From assembly GCA_037039925.1 (NCBI GenBank), contig JAXRKP010001095.1:5001-69000 (forward strand): a stretch of 64,000 nt of DNA, written 5' to 3'. The position numbers and the translations under genes are program-made. This stretch comes from Doris montereyensis. Its lineage: Eukaryota > Mollusca > Gastropoda > Nudibranchia > Dorididae. The notes beneath the pieces were generated by a model. The model was not told the origin of the DNA. It saw nothing but the letters and a program-made list of their open reading frames with translations, and ran no database searches. Below, in pieces: positions 38,511-47,607 of this stretch; the first letter of the stretch is position 1, and each line of letters starts with the position of its first letter.

Positions 38511-38975
38511 ACTACTACTACTTTTACTACTACTACTACTACTACTACTAGTACTACTATACTATACTACTACTACTCTATTCTACTACTATACTACTAT
38601 ACTAGTACTACTACTACTATACTATACTACTACTACTACTACTACTAGTACTACTACTACTAGTACTACTACTATTAGCACTACTACTACTAGTACTACT
38701 ATCTATCTAGTACTACTACTACTTCTATTACTCTATCTACTCTATCTATCTATGCTATCTACTCTACTACTACTATTACTACTACTACTACTACTCTATA
38801 CTACTACTACTCTATCTATACTGTTCTCACTACTATTCTATTATCTATCTGTTCTCACTACTACTATCTATCTATCTATCTACTACTACTATTACTATCT
38901 ATCTATCTATCTATTTCCCTATTGAACTACTACTACTACTGAAATTACTACTACTGAAACTACTACTACTACAAC
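38511..38975. repeat. (ACT)n / (CTAT)n microsatellite
   Basis: ACTACT runs, broken by TAGTACTACT, are joined with CTATCTATCTAT runs from about 38698. The change from TACA to ACT passes through CACACTACTACTAC. Confidence 0.95.
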
Positions 38976-39080
38976 GGTCTCTTTTTCCAAAACAGATCGC
39001 TCAAGGTTGACTGAGTGGGAGATTGGGCGGAACGCAAACAATCAGATTAGTAGCAGAGGGCTGGTGTGGATGACCAGAAT
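38976..39080. other. Short single-copy island inside microsatellites
   Basis: About 100 bases with balanced composition (AGATTGGGCGGAACGC and neighbours). No gene can be claimed; the 76-residue open frame 39007-39237 runs into a Leu tract. Confidence 0.5.
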
Positions 39081-39278
39081 ACTTCTACTACTATTACTTC
39101 TATTATGGTTATTTCTGCTACTACTACTACTACTGCTACTACTACTACTACTACTGCTACTGCTGCTACTGCTGCTATCTGCTGCTAACTACTACTACTA
39201 CTGCTGCTACTACTACTACTACTACTACTACTACTAAAGCTGCCACTACTACTATTACTACTACTACTGCTACTGCTG

Positions 39279-39340
<62 letters not shown>

Positions 39341-39415
39341 GCTACTACTACTACTACTACTACTACTAATAATAATAATAATAATAATAATATTAATAAT
39401 AATAATTATTATTGC
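39081..39415. repeat. (ACT)n / (TGC) / (AAT)n microsatellite
   Basis: CTACTACTAC runs with CTGCTGCTG interruptions to about 39368, then AATAATAAT to about 39415. Confidence 0.95.
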
Positions 39416-39775
39416 AATGTGCTTTACTTTAGCGAATGTTCCACAACTACAGATTTAATCACAAACGATGGTATTTGAACCTTGCTAACTAAACGGAGTG
39501 TAATGTGCTTTAGCCAATGTTTCACAAAAACAGATCTGATCATAAACGATGGTGTTTGAACCTTGCTAACTGAATGTAGTGCAATGTGCTTTACTTTAGC
39601 CAAGGCTCCACAACCACGGATCTGGTCACAAACGAAGGGTTTGAACCTTGCTAACTAAACGGAGTGTAATGTGCTTTACTTTGGCCAAGGTTTTACAAAC
39701 CACGGATCAGATCACAAACGATGGTGTTTGAACCTTGCTAACTAAACGTAGTGCAATGCTTTAGCTAAGGTTCCA
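39416..39775. repeat. Four-copy repeat of about 87 bp
   Basis: Four imperfect copies of a unit of about 80-90 bp. Shared words are CAATGTGCTTTACTTTAGC, CACAAACGATGG, TTTGAACCTTGCTAACTAAA and CGGAGTG. The copies differ by base changes and small indels, so the array is old compared with its neighbours. Confidence 0.9.
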
Positions 39776-39949
39776 TCTGGTGACGGATATTTTGTTTGTG
39801 TCAAGAGAAAATAAAAGATACGTCAACGCGTTTACAGAAGAAAAACTGCGAAACAAAGAGAAAAGAAATTTAGTCAAAGTATATTATGAACCGAGATGAA
39901 AACATTATAGGAAGGTTACAGCAACGCAAAACAGGACCAGAAAACTCCA
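39776..39949. other. Single-copy spacer
   Basis: About 170 bases, AT-rich, leading into the AAC-rich array. Open frames here extend into the repeat and are not gene-like. Confidence 0.5.
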
Positions 39950-42245
39950 ACATAATCATTACCACCACCACCACCAACAACAACAAAACCTCAAAAACAA
40001 CAACAATAACAACGATGACATCAACAATAACAACGATGACATCAACAATAACAACGATGACAACAACTGATAACAACGATGACAACAACAATAACAACGA
40101 TGACAACAACAACAATAACAACGATGACAACAACAATAACAACGATGACAACAACAGTAACAACAATGACAACAACAGTAACAACGACAATAACAGCGAT
40201 GACAACAACAGTAACAACAATGACAACAACAATAACAACGATGACAACAACATTAACAACGATGACAACAACAATAACAACGATGACAACAACAATAACA
40301 ACGATGACAACAACAATAACAACGATGACAACAACAATAACAACGATGACAACAACAATAACAACGATGACAACAACAATAACAACAACAACAATAACAA
40401 CAACAACAACAACAATGACAACAACAATAACAACAAATGACAACAACAATAACAACAATGACAACAACAATAACAACGAACAACAACAATAACAACGACA
40501 ACAACAACAATAACAATAACAACGAAACAACAACAACAATAACAATGACAACAACAATAACAACGATGACAACAACAGTAACAACGATGACAACAACAGT
40601 AACAACGACAACAACAATAACAACGATGACAACAACAATAACAACGATGACAACAACAATAACAACAATGACAACAACAGTAACAACGACAATAACAACG
40701 ATGACAACAACAGTAACAACAACAACAACAACAATAACAACGATGACAACAACATTAACAACGATGACAACAACATTAACAAATGACAACAACAATAACA
40801 ACGATGACAACAACAATAACAACAACAACAACAACAATAACAACGATGACAACAACAATAACAACGATGACAACAACAATAACAACGATGACAACAACAA
40901 CAACGATGACAACAACAATAACAACGATGACAACAACAATAACAACGATGACAACAACAATAACAACGATGACAACAACAATAACAACGACGACAACAAT
41001 AACAACAACAATAACAACGATGACAACAACAATAACAACGATGACAACAACAATAACAACGATGACAACAAAAATAACAACAATGACAACAACAATAACA
41101 ACGATGACAACAACAATAACAACGATGACAACAACAATAACAACGATGACAACAACAATAACAACGATGACATCAACAATAACAACGATGACAAATGGCA
41201 GTTCCAACAATAACAACGATGACAACAACAGTAACAACGATGACAACAACAGTAACAAACGATGGCAACAACAATAACAACGATGACAACAACAATAACA
41301 ACGGTGACAACAACAGTAACAACACAGTAACAACGATAATAAAGCGATGACAACAACAGTAACAACAATGACAACAACAATAACAACGATGACAACAACA
41401 TTAACAACGATGACAACAACATTAACAACGATGACAACAACAATAACAACGATGACAACAACAATAACAACGATGACAACAACAATAACAACGATGACAA
41501 CAACAATAACAACGATGACAACAACAATAACAACGATGACAACAACAATAACAACGATGACAACAACAATAACAACGATGACAACAACAACAACAACGAT
41601 GACAACAACAATAACAACGATGACAACAACAATAACAACGATGACAACAACAGTAACAACGATGACAACAACAATAACAACGATGACAACAACAATAACA
41701 ACGATGACAACAACAATAACAACGATGACAACAACAATAACAACGATGACAACAACAATAACAACAACAACAACAACAGTAACAACGATGACAACAACAA
41801 TAACAACGAACAATAACAATAACAACGATAACAACAACAATAACAACGATGACAACAACAATAACAACGATAACAACAACAATAACAACGATAACAACAA
41901 CAATAACAACGTTGACAACAACAACAACGATGACAACAACAATAACAACGATGACAACAACAATAACAACGATGACAACAACAATAACAACGATGACAAC
42001 AACAATAACAACGATGACAACAACAATAACAACGATGACAACAACAGTAACAACGATGACAACAACAGTAACAACGATGACAACAACAATAACAATGATG
42101 ACAACAACCATAACAACGATGACAACAACAATAACAACGATGACAACAACAGTAACAACGATGACAACAACAGTAACAACGATGACAACAACAATAACAA
42201 CGATGACAACAACAGTAACAACGATGACAACAACAGTAACAACAA
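39950..42245. repeat. 21-bp array (GATGACAACAACAATAACAA plus C)
   Basis: About 108 copies of a 21-bp unit, with variants ACAGTAAC, ACATTAAC and ATCAACAATAAC and stretches of plain AAC. As 21 is a multiple of three, open frames run for hundreds of residues on both strands (Thr/Ile/Met or Asp/Asn on plus, Leu/Ser or Val/Ile on minus, up to 517). Frames shift at scattered indels. None of these is supported as a gene. Confidence 0.97.
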
Positions 42246-42463
42246 AGGAGAAGGAAAGTAGTAGAGGCACAGCTATAACACGAATAATTTTGAATTGGTA
42301 GTGGGTTATTCCTTTTTCTTATTTGTCACCTGATCAGGTTTGTCTTCAGAGCTCAGGACATCAACCCTAAAGTGCCTCTCCCAAAGTACTGACACCAAGA
42401 ACTTCTCCTTTCTCTTTGAAAGTCATTCAGATCGAAGACATCCATCCTATTGAACACTTGCAG
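42246..42463 (+). other. Single-copy segment with an exon-like 3' border
   Basis: Near the end, the plus strand reads SASPKVLTPRTSP, then KVIQIEDIHPIEHLQ, directly followed by CAG and GTAATTC, a good donor at 42463/42464. An acceptor-like TTTGTCTTCAG lies upstream at about 42341-42351, but the frame meets a stop between the two. It may be a broken exon or chance. Confidence 0.3.
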
Positions 42464-42720
42464 GTAATTCGTTACTAGAAATTTAGCGTTTACAGGTAAT
42501 TCTTTGCTAGAAATTTAGCACTTAAAGGTAATTCGTTACTAGAAATTTAGCATTTACAGGTAATTCTTTGCTAGAAATTCAGCACTTAAAGGTAATTCGT
42601 TACTAGAAATTTAGCACTTAAAGTTAAATTGTTACTAGATATTTAGCACTTAAAGGTAATTTGTTGTTAAACATTGGGCACTATTAGACTTAGTATTTTT
42701 TGCTAAACCTTGAACACTAT
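42464..42720. repeat. 32-bp array (GGTAATTCGTTACTAGAAAT family)
   Basis: About seven clear copies of a 32-bp unit: GGTAATTCGTTACTAGAAAT, TTAGCACTTAAA (or TTTACA). The right-hand copies decay (GGTAATTTGTTGTTAAACAT). Confidence 0.92.
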
Positions 42721-43460
42721 TAGACAAGAAGGTTTTGCTTGTAATTGAACATAATATGTATGTAATCTGTGAGCACACAATGAACTTTTTCATGTAATTT
42801 GTGGCTAAACATAACATTTGCTATAAAAATGTGTTTGTAATGTAGCGACTTATAATTTTGTAGGAGATTCCTCTAGTGGAGGAAGGCCTATGACGTAAGG
42901 AATATTAATGCGTCTGAGGTCCCTTTTGAATTTGTGGCGCCTTAGTATCGATTCGCTTATATCTGGAAAGGGAGAGAATGTTGTAGAACTGTGTCGAAAT
43001 GGTTAGAATGGTGTGGAAATTTCCATTCTAGAAAAAAATACTTTAGTTTTCGACTAAAAATAACGGTACTCATGATAGGGAGAGTAGTACAAGAAATTAT
43101 AGTGTAGAGTCTATTTGTTTTCATACAAGCTCACATTGGATGCATTTGTGCTTGCTTCATCCATTGATTGATTGTTGACTGTGAAATTGATAAAGAGCCA
43201 TGTTATAATCATTAATCAAGCCTTGGAGTTACTACAGTGTTTACTTCACATCTAGATTTAGGTCATTGTCTTTCTCAATTTTTACCCTTCGTAACATCGT
43301 TGTTAAAAATCGAACATTTCGTGATAATTTGTTAGTAATCATTTACCATGAAAATGCACGTAATAACTTTCTTTCTATACATTAAACTCCTGCATGCAAT
43401 GTCTGCTAAGCAAAGAACATTTGCAGGTAATTTGATTTTAAACATTGAAAATGTGCAAGT
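42721..43460. other. Mostly single-copy DNA with decayed 32-bp units
   Basis: Decayed relatives of the 32-bp unit recur (TGTAATTTGTGGCTAAACAT at about 42801, GGTAATTTGATTTTAAACAT at about 43427). No exon, RNA gene or mobile element is recognised. Confidence 0.6.
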
Positions 43461-44920
43461 TTAGGGCGTTAAGTGACAGGAAGTTTCTTAATCGTTAGGA
43501 TACGTGCCTACGATGACAGGAAGTTTCTTAATGGTTAGGATACGTGTCTACGATGACAGGAAGTTTCTTAATCGTTAGGATACGATGCAGGAAGTTTCTT
43601 AATCGATGACAGGAAGTTTCTTAATGGTTAGGATACGTGCATACGATGACAGGAAGTTTGTTAATGGTTAGGATACGTGCCTACGATGACAGGAAGTTTC
43701 TTAATCGTTAGGATACGTGCCTACGATGATAGGAAGTTTCTTAATCGTTAGGATACGTTCCTACAATGATAGGAAGTTTCTTAATCGTTAGCATACGTGC
43801 CTACGAGGACAGGAAGTTTCTTAATGAATAGGGTACGTGCCTACGATGACACGAAGTTTCTTAATCGTTAAGATACGTGCCTACGATGACAGAAAGTTTC
43901 TTAATCGTTAGGATACGTGCCTACGATGACAGGAAGTTTCTTAATGAATAGGATACGTGCCTACGATGACAGGGAAGTTTCTTAATGAATAGGATACGTG
44001 CCTACGATGATAGGAAGTTTCTTAATAAGATACGTGCCTACGATGATAGGGAAGTTTCTTAATGAATAGGATACGTGCCTACGATGATAGGGAAGTTTCT
44101 TAATGTTAAGATACGTACCTACTACGATGATAGGAAGATGACAGGAAGTTTGTTAATCGTTAGGATACGTGCCTACGATGACAAGAAGTTTCTTAATCGT
44201 TAAGATACGTGCCTACAATGATAGGAAGTTTCTTAATCGTTAGGATACGTGCCTACAATGATAGGAAGTTTCTTAATCGAAAGGATACGTCTTTACGATG
44301 ACAGGAAGCTTCCTTAATTGTTAAGATACACCTACGATGACAGGAAGTTTCTTAATGAATAGGATACAGCCTTACGATGACAGGAAGTTTGTTAATCGTT
44401 AAGATACAGTGCCTTACGTGACAAGAAGTTTCCTTAGTTGTTAAGATACGCCCTTACAATGACAGGAAGTTTCTTAATCGTTAGGATACATGCTTATGGT
44501 GATAGGAAGTTTCCTTAATCGTTAAGATACGCCTTTACGGTGACAAGAAGTTTCCGTAATCGTTAAGATACACCTTTACGGTGACAAGACCTTTCCGTAA
44601 TCGTTAAGATACAGCCCTTACGGTGATGAGAAGTTTCCTTAATCATTAAGATACAGCCTTACAGTGACAAGAAGTTTTCTTAATTGTTAAGATACGCCCT
44701 TACAGTGACAAGAAGTTTCCTTAATCGTTAAATTACAGCGTTTTGGTGACAGGAAGTTTCCAGAACCGTTAGGATTAGCATATAATATGACAAGAAGTTT
44801 CCAAATTTTAGGATTACGGCATTTAGTGACAAGAAGTTCTCATAATCGTTAAGATCCAGAATCTTCTTTGACAAGTGTTTCCTTAATCATTAAATTACAG
44901 CCTTACAGTGACAAGAAGTT
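43461..44920. repeat. 40-bp satellite array (GATGACAGGAAGTTTCTTAA family)
   Basis: About 36 copies of a 40-bp unit: GATGACAGGAAGTTTCTTAA, TCGTTAGGATACGTGCCTAC. The left half is well conserved. From about 44280 the copies diverge (GTGACAAGAAGTTTCCTTAA, TCGTTAAGATACAGCC) and then merge with TTC-rich sequence. Confidence 0.95.
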
Positions 44921-45915
44921 TTCTTAATCTCTTCTTTTTCTTCTTCTTCTTCTTCTTTTAATCTTCTTCTTCGTTTTTTTCAGTTTTCTTCTTCTTCTTC
45001 TTAGCATATTCTTCTTAAAAAAAGCTTCCACAAATTTTTAGGATTCTTCTTCTTGAAAAAGAAGTTCTTCTTCTTCTTGAGATCCTTCTTCTTCTTCTTC
45101 TTGTTCTTCTTCTTCTTGTTCTTGTTCTTGTTCTTCGTCTTCTTCTTCTTCTTCTTCTTCTTTTTCTTCTTCTTCTTTCTTCTTCTTCTTCTTCTTCTTC
45201 TTCTTCTTCTTCTTCTTCTTCTTCTTCTTCTTCTTCTTCTTCTTCTTCTTCTTCTTCTTCTTCTTCTTCTTCTTCTTCTTCTTCTTCTTCTTCTTCTTCT
45301 TCTTCTTCTTCTTCTTCTTCTTCTTCTTCTTCTTCTTCTTCTTCTTCTTCTTCTTCTTCTTCTTCTTCTTCTTCTTCTTCTTCTTCTTCTTCTTCTTCTT
45401 CTTCTTCTTCTTCTTCTTCTTCTTCTTCTTCTTCTTCTTCTTCTTCTTCTTCTTCTTCTTCTTCTTCTTCTTCTTCTTCTTCTTCTTCTTCTTCTTCTTC
45501 TTCTTCTTCTTCTTCTTCTTCTTCTTCTTCTTCTTCTTCTTCTTCTTCTTCTTCTTCTTCTTCATCTTCTTCTTCTTCTTCTTCTTCTTCTTCTTCTTCT
45601 TCTTCTTCTTCTTCTTCTTCTTCTTCTTCTTCTTCTTCTTCTTCTTCTTCTTCTTCTTCTTCTTCTTCTTCTTCTTCTTCTTCTTCTTCTTCTTCTTCTT
45701 CTTCTTCTTCTTCTTCTTCTTCTTCTTCTTCTTCTTCTTCTTCTTCTTCTTCTTCTTCTTCTTCTTCTTCTTCTTCTTCTTCTTCTTCTTCTTCTTCTTC
45801 TTCTTCTTCTTCTTCTTCTTCTTCTTCTTCTTCTTCTTCTTCTTCTTCTTCTTCTTCTTCTTCTTCTTCTTCTTCTTCTTCTTCTTCTTCTTCTTCTTCT
45901 TCTTCTTCTTCTTCA

Positions 45916-45946
<31 letters not shown>

Positions 45947-46235
45947 CTTCTTCTTCTTCTTCTTCTTCTTCTCCTTCTCCTTCTTCTCCTTCTTCTTCTT
46001 CTTCTTCTTCTTCTTCTTCTTCTTCTTCTTCTTCTTCTTCTTCTTCTTCTTCTTCTTCTTCTTCTTCTTCTTCTTCTTCTTCTTCTTCTTCTTCTTCTTC
46101 TTCTTCTTCTTCTTCTTCTTCTTCTTCTTCTTCTTCTTCTTCTTCTTCTTCTTCTTCTTCTTCTTCTTCTTCTTCTTCTTTCTCCTTCTTCTTCTTCTGC
46201 TTCTCCTTATTCTTCTTGTTCTTCTTCTTCTAAAT
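44921..46235. repeat. (TTC)n·(GAA)n tract, about 1.3 kb
   Basis: A ragged left part (44921-45180) mixes TTC runs with 40-bp-unit remnants. It is followed by about 1.0 kb of nearly pure TTC, roughly 335 triplets, with rare changes at about 45564 (TCA), 45915 (AAC) and 45971-45990 (TCC). A pure polypurine/polypyrimidine tract of this length is known to favour triplex DNA. The Lys-run (412 residues, minus) and Leu-run (394 residues, plus) open frames are not genes. Confidence 0.98.
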
Positions 46236-46314
46236 AATACTTCCGTTTTTGCTAGTTTATTTGTATATTTAAACATTATCGTTGCCTCTTTGTACTGTCT
46301 CTTTCAATGACAAG
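46236..46314 (+). other. Short flank with a possible splice acceptor
   Basis: About 80 bases separate the TTC tract from the coding block. A pyrimidine-rich run and ATGACAAG at 46307-46314 could act as an acceptor. It is weaker than the one at 32560, although the kilobase of pyrimidines upstream is unusual. Confidence 0.35.
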
Positions 46315-46482
46315 GAGGCTGAACGATTGGCCGATGCTGTGGATTCCACCAATGGGCAAGCAGTCGTCAGTAACAATGACAAGACATATGCCGACCTTAT
46401 CAGTAGTAAAAGCTCTCGCAATCCCCTGATAACGCTCCGTACGACAATGTTCTATCTAGCACTGGACAGCAACGGCAGGTGA
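46315..46482 (+). CDS. Coding block, first frame segment, protein unrecognised
   Basis: The open frame reads EAERLADAVDSTNGQAVVSN and NDKTYADLISSKSSRNP, hydrophilic and protein-like. An upstream ATG exists at 46282, but an acceptor at 46314 makes an internal exon start equally possible. After SSRNP (about 46422) the reading becomes less natural and stops at 46482. The natural reading seems to pass at about 46420-46430 to the next frame. No domain is recognised. It lies about 80 bases beyond the TTC tract. Confidence 0.45.
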   Translation, partial: EAERLADAVDSTNGQAVVSNNDKTYADLISSKSSRNPLITLRTTMFYLALDSNGR

Positions 46483-46703
46483 ATTACATGGAAACTAATC
46501 AAAAGGGATTACCCGTCATGAGAGAAAACTCATTTCCAGATATGCCAATAACTACAGCTGGTAATTTAAAGGGACCTGTTTATTTACTGCCTGGTGCAAT
46601 TGAACAACCTATTTTCGATCATCTTCAGCTCAGTTCCGTAAACCTGCAATCAATAATTCCAAGGTCAAATTCAAATGGGACTATAAATGGTGCTAAGGGG
46701 TAA
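46405..46703 (+). CDS. Coding block, second frame segment, protein unrecognised
   Basis: The second frame is open from about 46405 to the stop ending at 46703. It reads SPDNAPYDNVLSSTGQQRQ, VNYMETNQKGLPVMRENSF and then PVYLLPGAIEQPIFDHLQL. The sequence is rich in Asn, Ser, Pro and Gln, with two short Tyr motifs (YDNV, YMET), in a style often seen in disordered cytoplasmic tails; that comparison is a guess. It overlaps the third segment by 17 bases around GGTGCTAAGGGG, where a homopolymer error or a one-base indel would join the two frames. No start codon is needed if it is an exon interior. Confidence 0.5.
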
Positions 46704-47607
46704 ACTGAACCATCCAGAAGTGTTACAGAATATGTTACCTGTATACCAGCCACCTCCGAGGCCAGAAGTGTTTTTCGAGACGGAAGTCAGAGCCTTATTC
46801 CTGAGGAAAACCTTGCTCGCAATGATGACAGTTTTTCCGGCTCTGCCAGGAGGTGATTCCATACTACAAAAAGTTGGCGATCTACAGCCGCCCGCGGGTG
46901 CTGCTGTGTTGATGCCACTCGCAAAACAACGACGCGGCTTTGCAAATGTTTCGAGCAATTTCGGTGGCTTTGCAAATGTTTCAGCAATTTCGGTGGCTTG
47001 GACATTTTATTATCTCAAGCTCCCACCGGTTCTTTCAAGGGCTTCCGCAGGAAATAATAATTTTCCAATCGTCGACATTAATCAAGACAAAAGCGACGCT
47101 AGATCTGTCTCTTCCCAGATAAACTCACCGCACAATTTGAGATATCCCAGCGGTCGTTTGACAGGCAGGAGTGAGTCAATAAGACCTTCTGGATTATTAG
47201 AAGTCGACAATGCGAACAGTAACCGTGGACTCGGTAACGATCCAAACACGAATGTGATCAGTAAGCCCGGTATTGGCTACAACTACCCAAGTGGGATTAC
47301 ACAGGCTGGGGTCATTTATCATCGCTTCTCCCGCAATGGTCTCTCTTCGAAGATCGCGCCATTTCCTGCGTCGGCTTTAAGCAGCGAGCTGTTGAATGTC
47401 AACGGTGTGTATTACCTTGGCAACGACAATGAAAAGCATCGAATGCAAGCGTCTACGGATGTCTATCAAAAGATGCTTGACAACATTGTCAGCGATAATG
47501 GGGCGGACAAAGGAGATGTACGAGGGCGAAACAATCTATCAAACTTCCTCCACGGTCTTTCCGGTTCCACCCAAAACAATGTGACAAGTCACAATAGCGT
47601 TGCATAG
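46687..47607 (+). CDS. Coding block, third frame segment with stop codon; protein unrecognised
   Basis: The longest non-repetitive open frame of the window, 306 residues. It begins with KLNHPEVLQNMLPVYQPPPRP, where PPPRP resembles an SH3-type proline motif. From about 46760 to 46850 another frame reads more naturally (SVFRDGSQSLIPEENLARND), and near 47000-47060 a third one does (LDILLSQAPTGSFKGFRRK), so further indels are likely. From about 47060 to the end the frame is convincing, with words such as PNTNVISKPGIGYNYPSG, NVNGVYYLGNDNEKHRM and GRNNLSNFLHGLSGS. There is no membrane segment and no domain I recognise. A 35-base tandem duplication (GGCTTTGCAAATGTTTC words, about 46937-47000) lies inside. 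The last residues, NVTSHNSVA and the TAG stop, are encoded by a diverged first unit of the following 34-bp array. It is probably a terminal exon or a recent pseudogene. Confidence 0.5.
   Translation: MVLRGKLNHPEVLQNMLPVYQPPPRPEVFFETEVRALFLRKTLLAMMTVFPALPGGDSILQKVGDLQPPAGAAVLMPLAKQRRGFANVSSNFGGFANVSAISVAWTFYYLKLPPVLSRASAGNNNFPIVDINQDKSDARSVSSQINSPHNLRYPSGRLTGRSESIRPSGLLEVDNANSNRGLGNDPNTNVISKPGIGYNYPSGITQAGVIYHRFSRNGLSSKIAPFPASALSSELLNVNGVYYLGNDNEKHRMQASTDVYQKMLDNIVSDNGADKGDVRGRNNLSNFLHGLSGSTQNNVTSHNSVA

Noticed and set aside
36355..38512. Met-Tyr-Val-Cys-rich open frames on the minus strand
   Set aside because: They are translations of (TACA)n; the composition is purely that of the tetranucleotide.
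39886..42301. Overlapping open frames of up to 517 residues on both strands
   Set aside because: All follow the 21-bp AAC-rich unit, which is a multiple of three and stop-free in several frames; frames shift at scattered indels.
45038..46276. Poly-Lys (minus) and poly-Leu (plus) open frames of about 400 residues
   Set aside because: They are translations of the (TTC)n·(GAA)n tract.
46671..47005. Minus-strand open frames opposite the coding block
   Set aside because: They overlap the plus-strand block, end at no recognisable border and have less natural composition; they are shadows.
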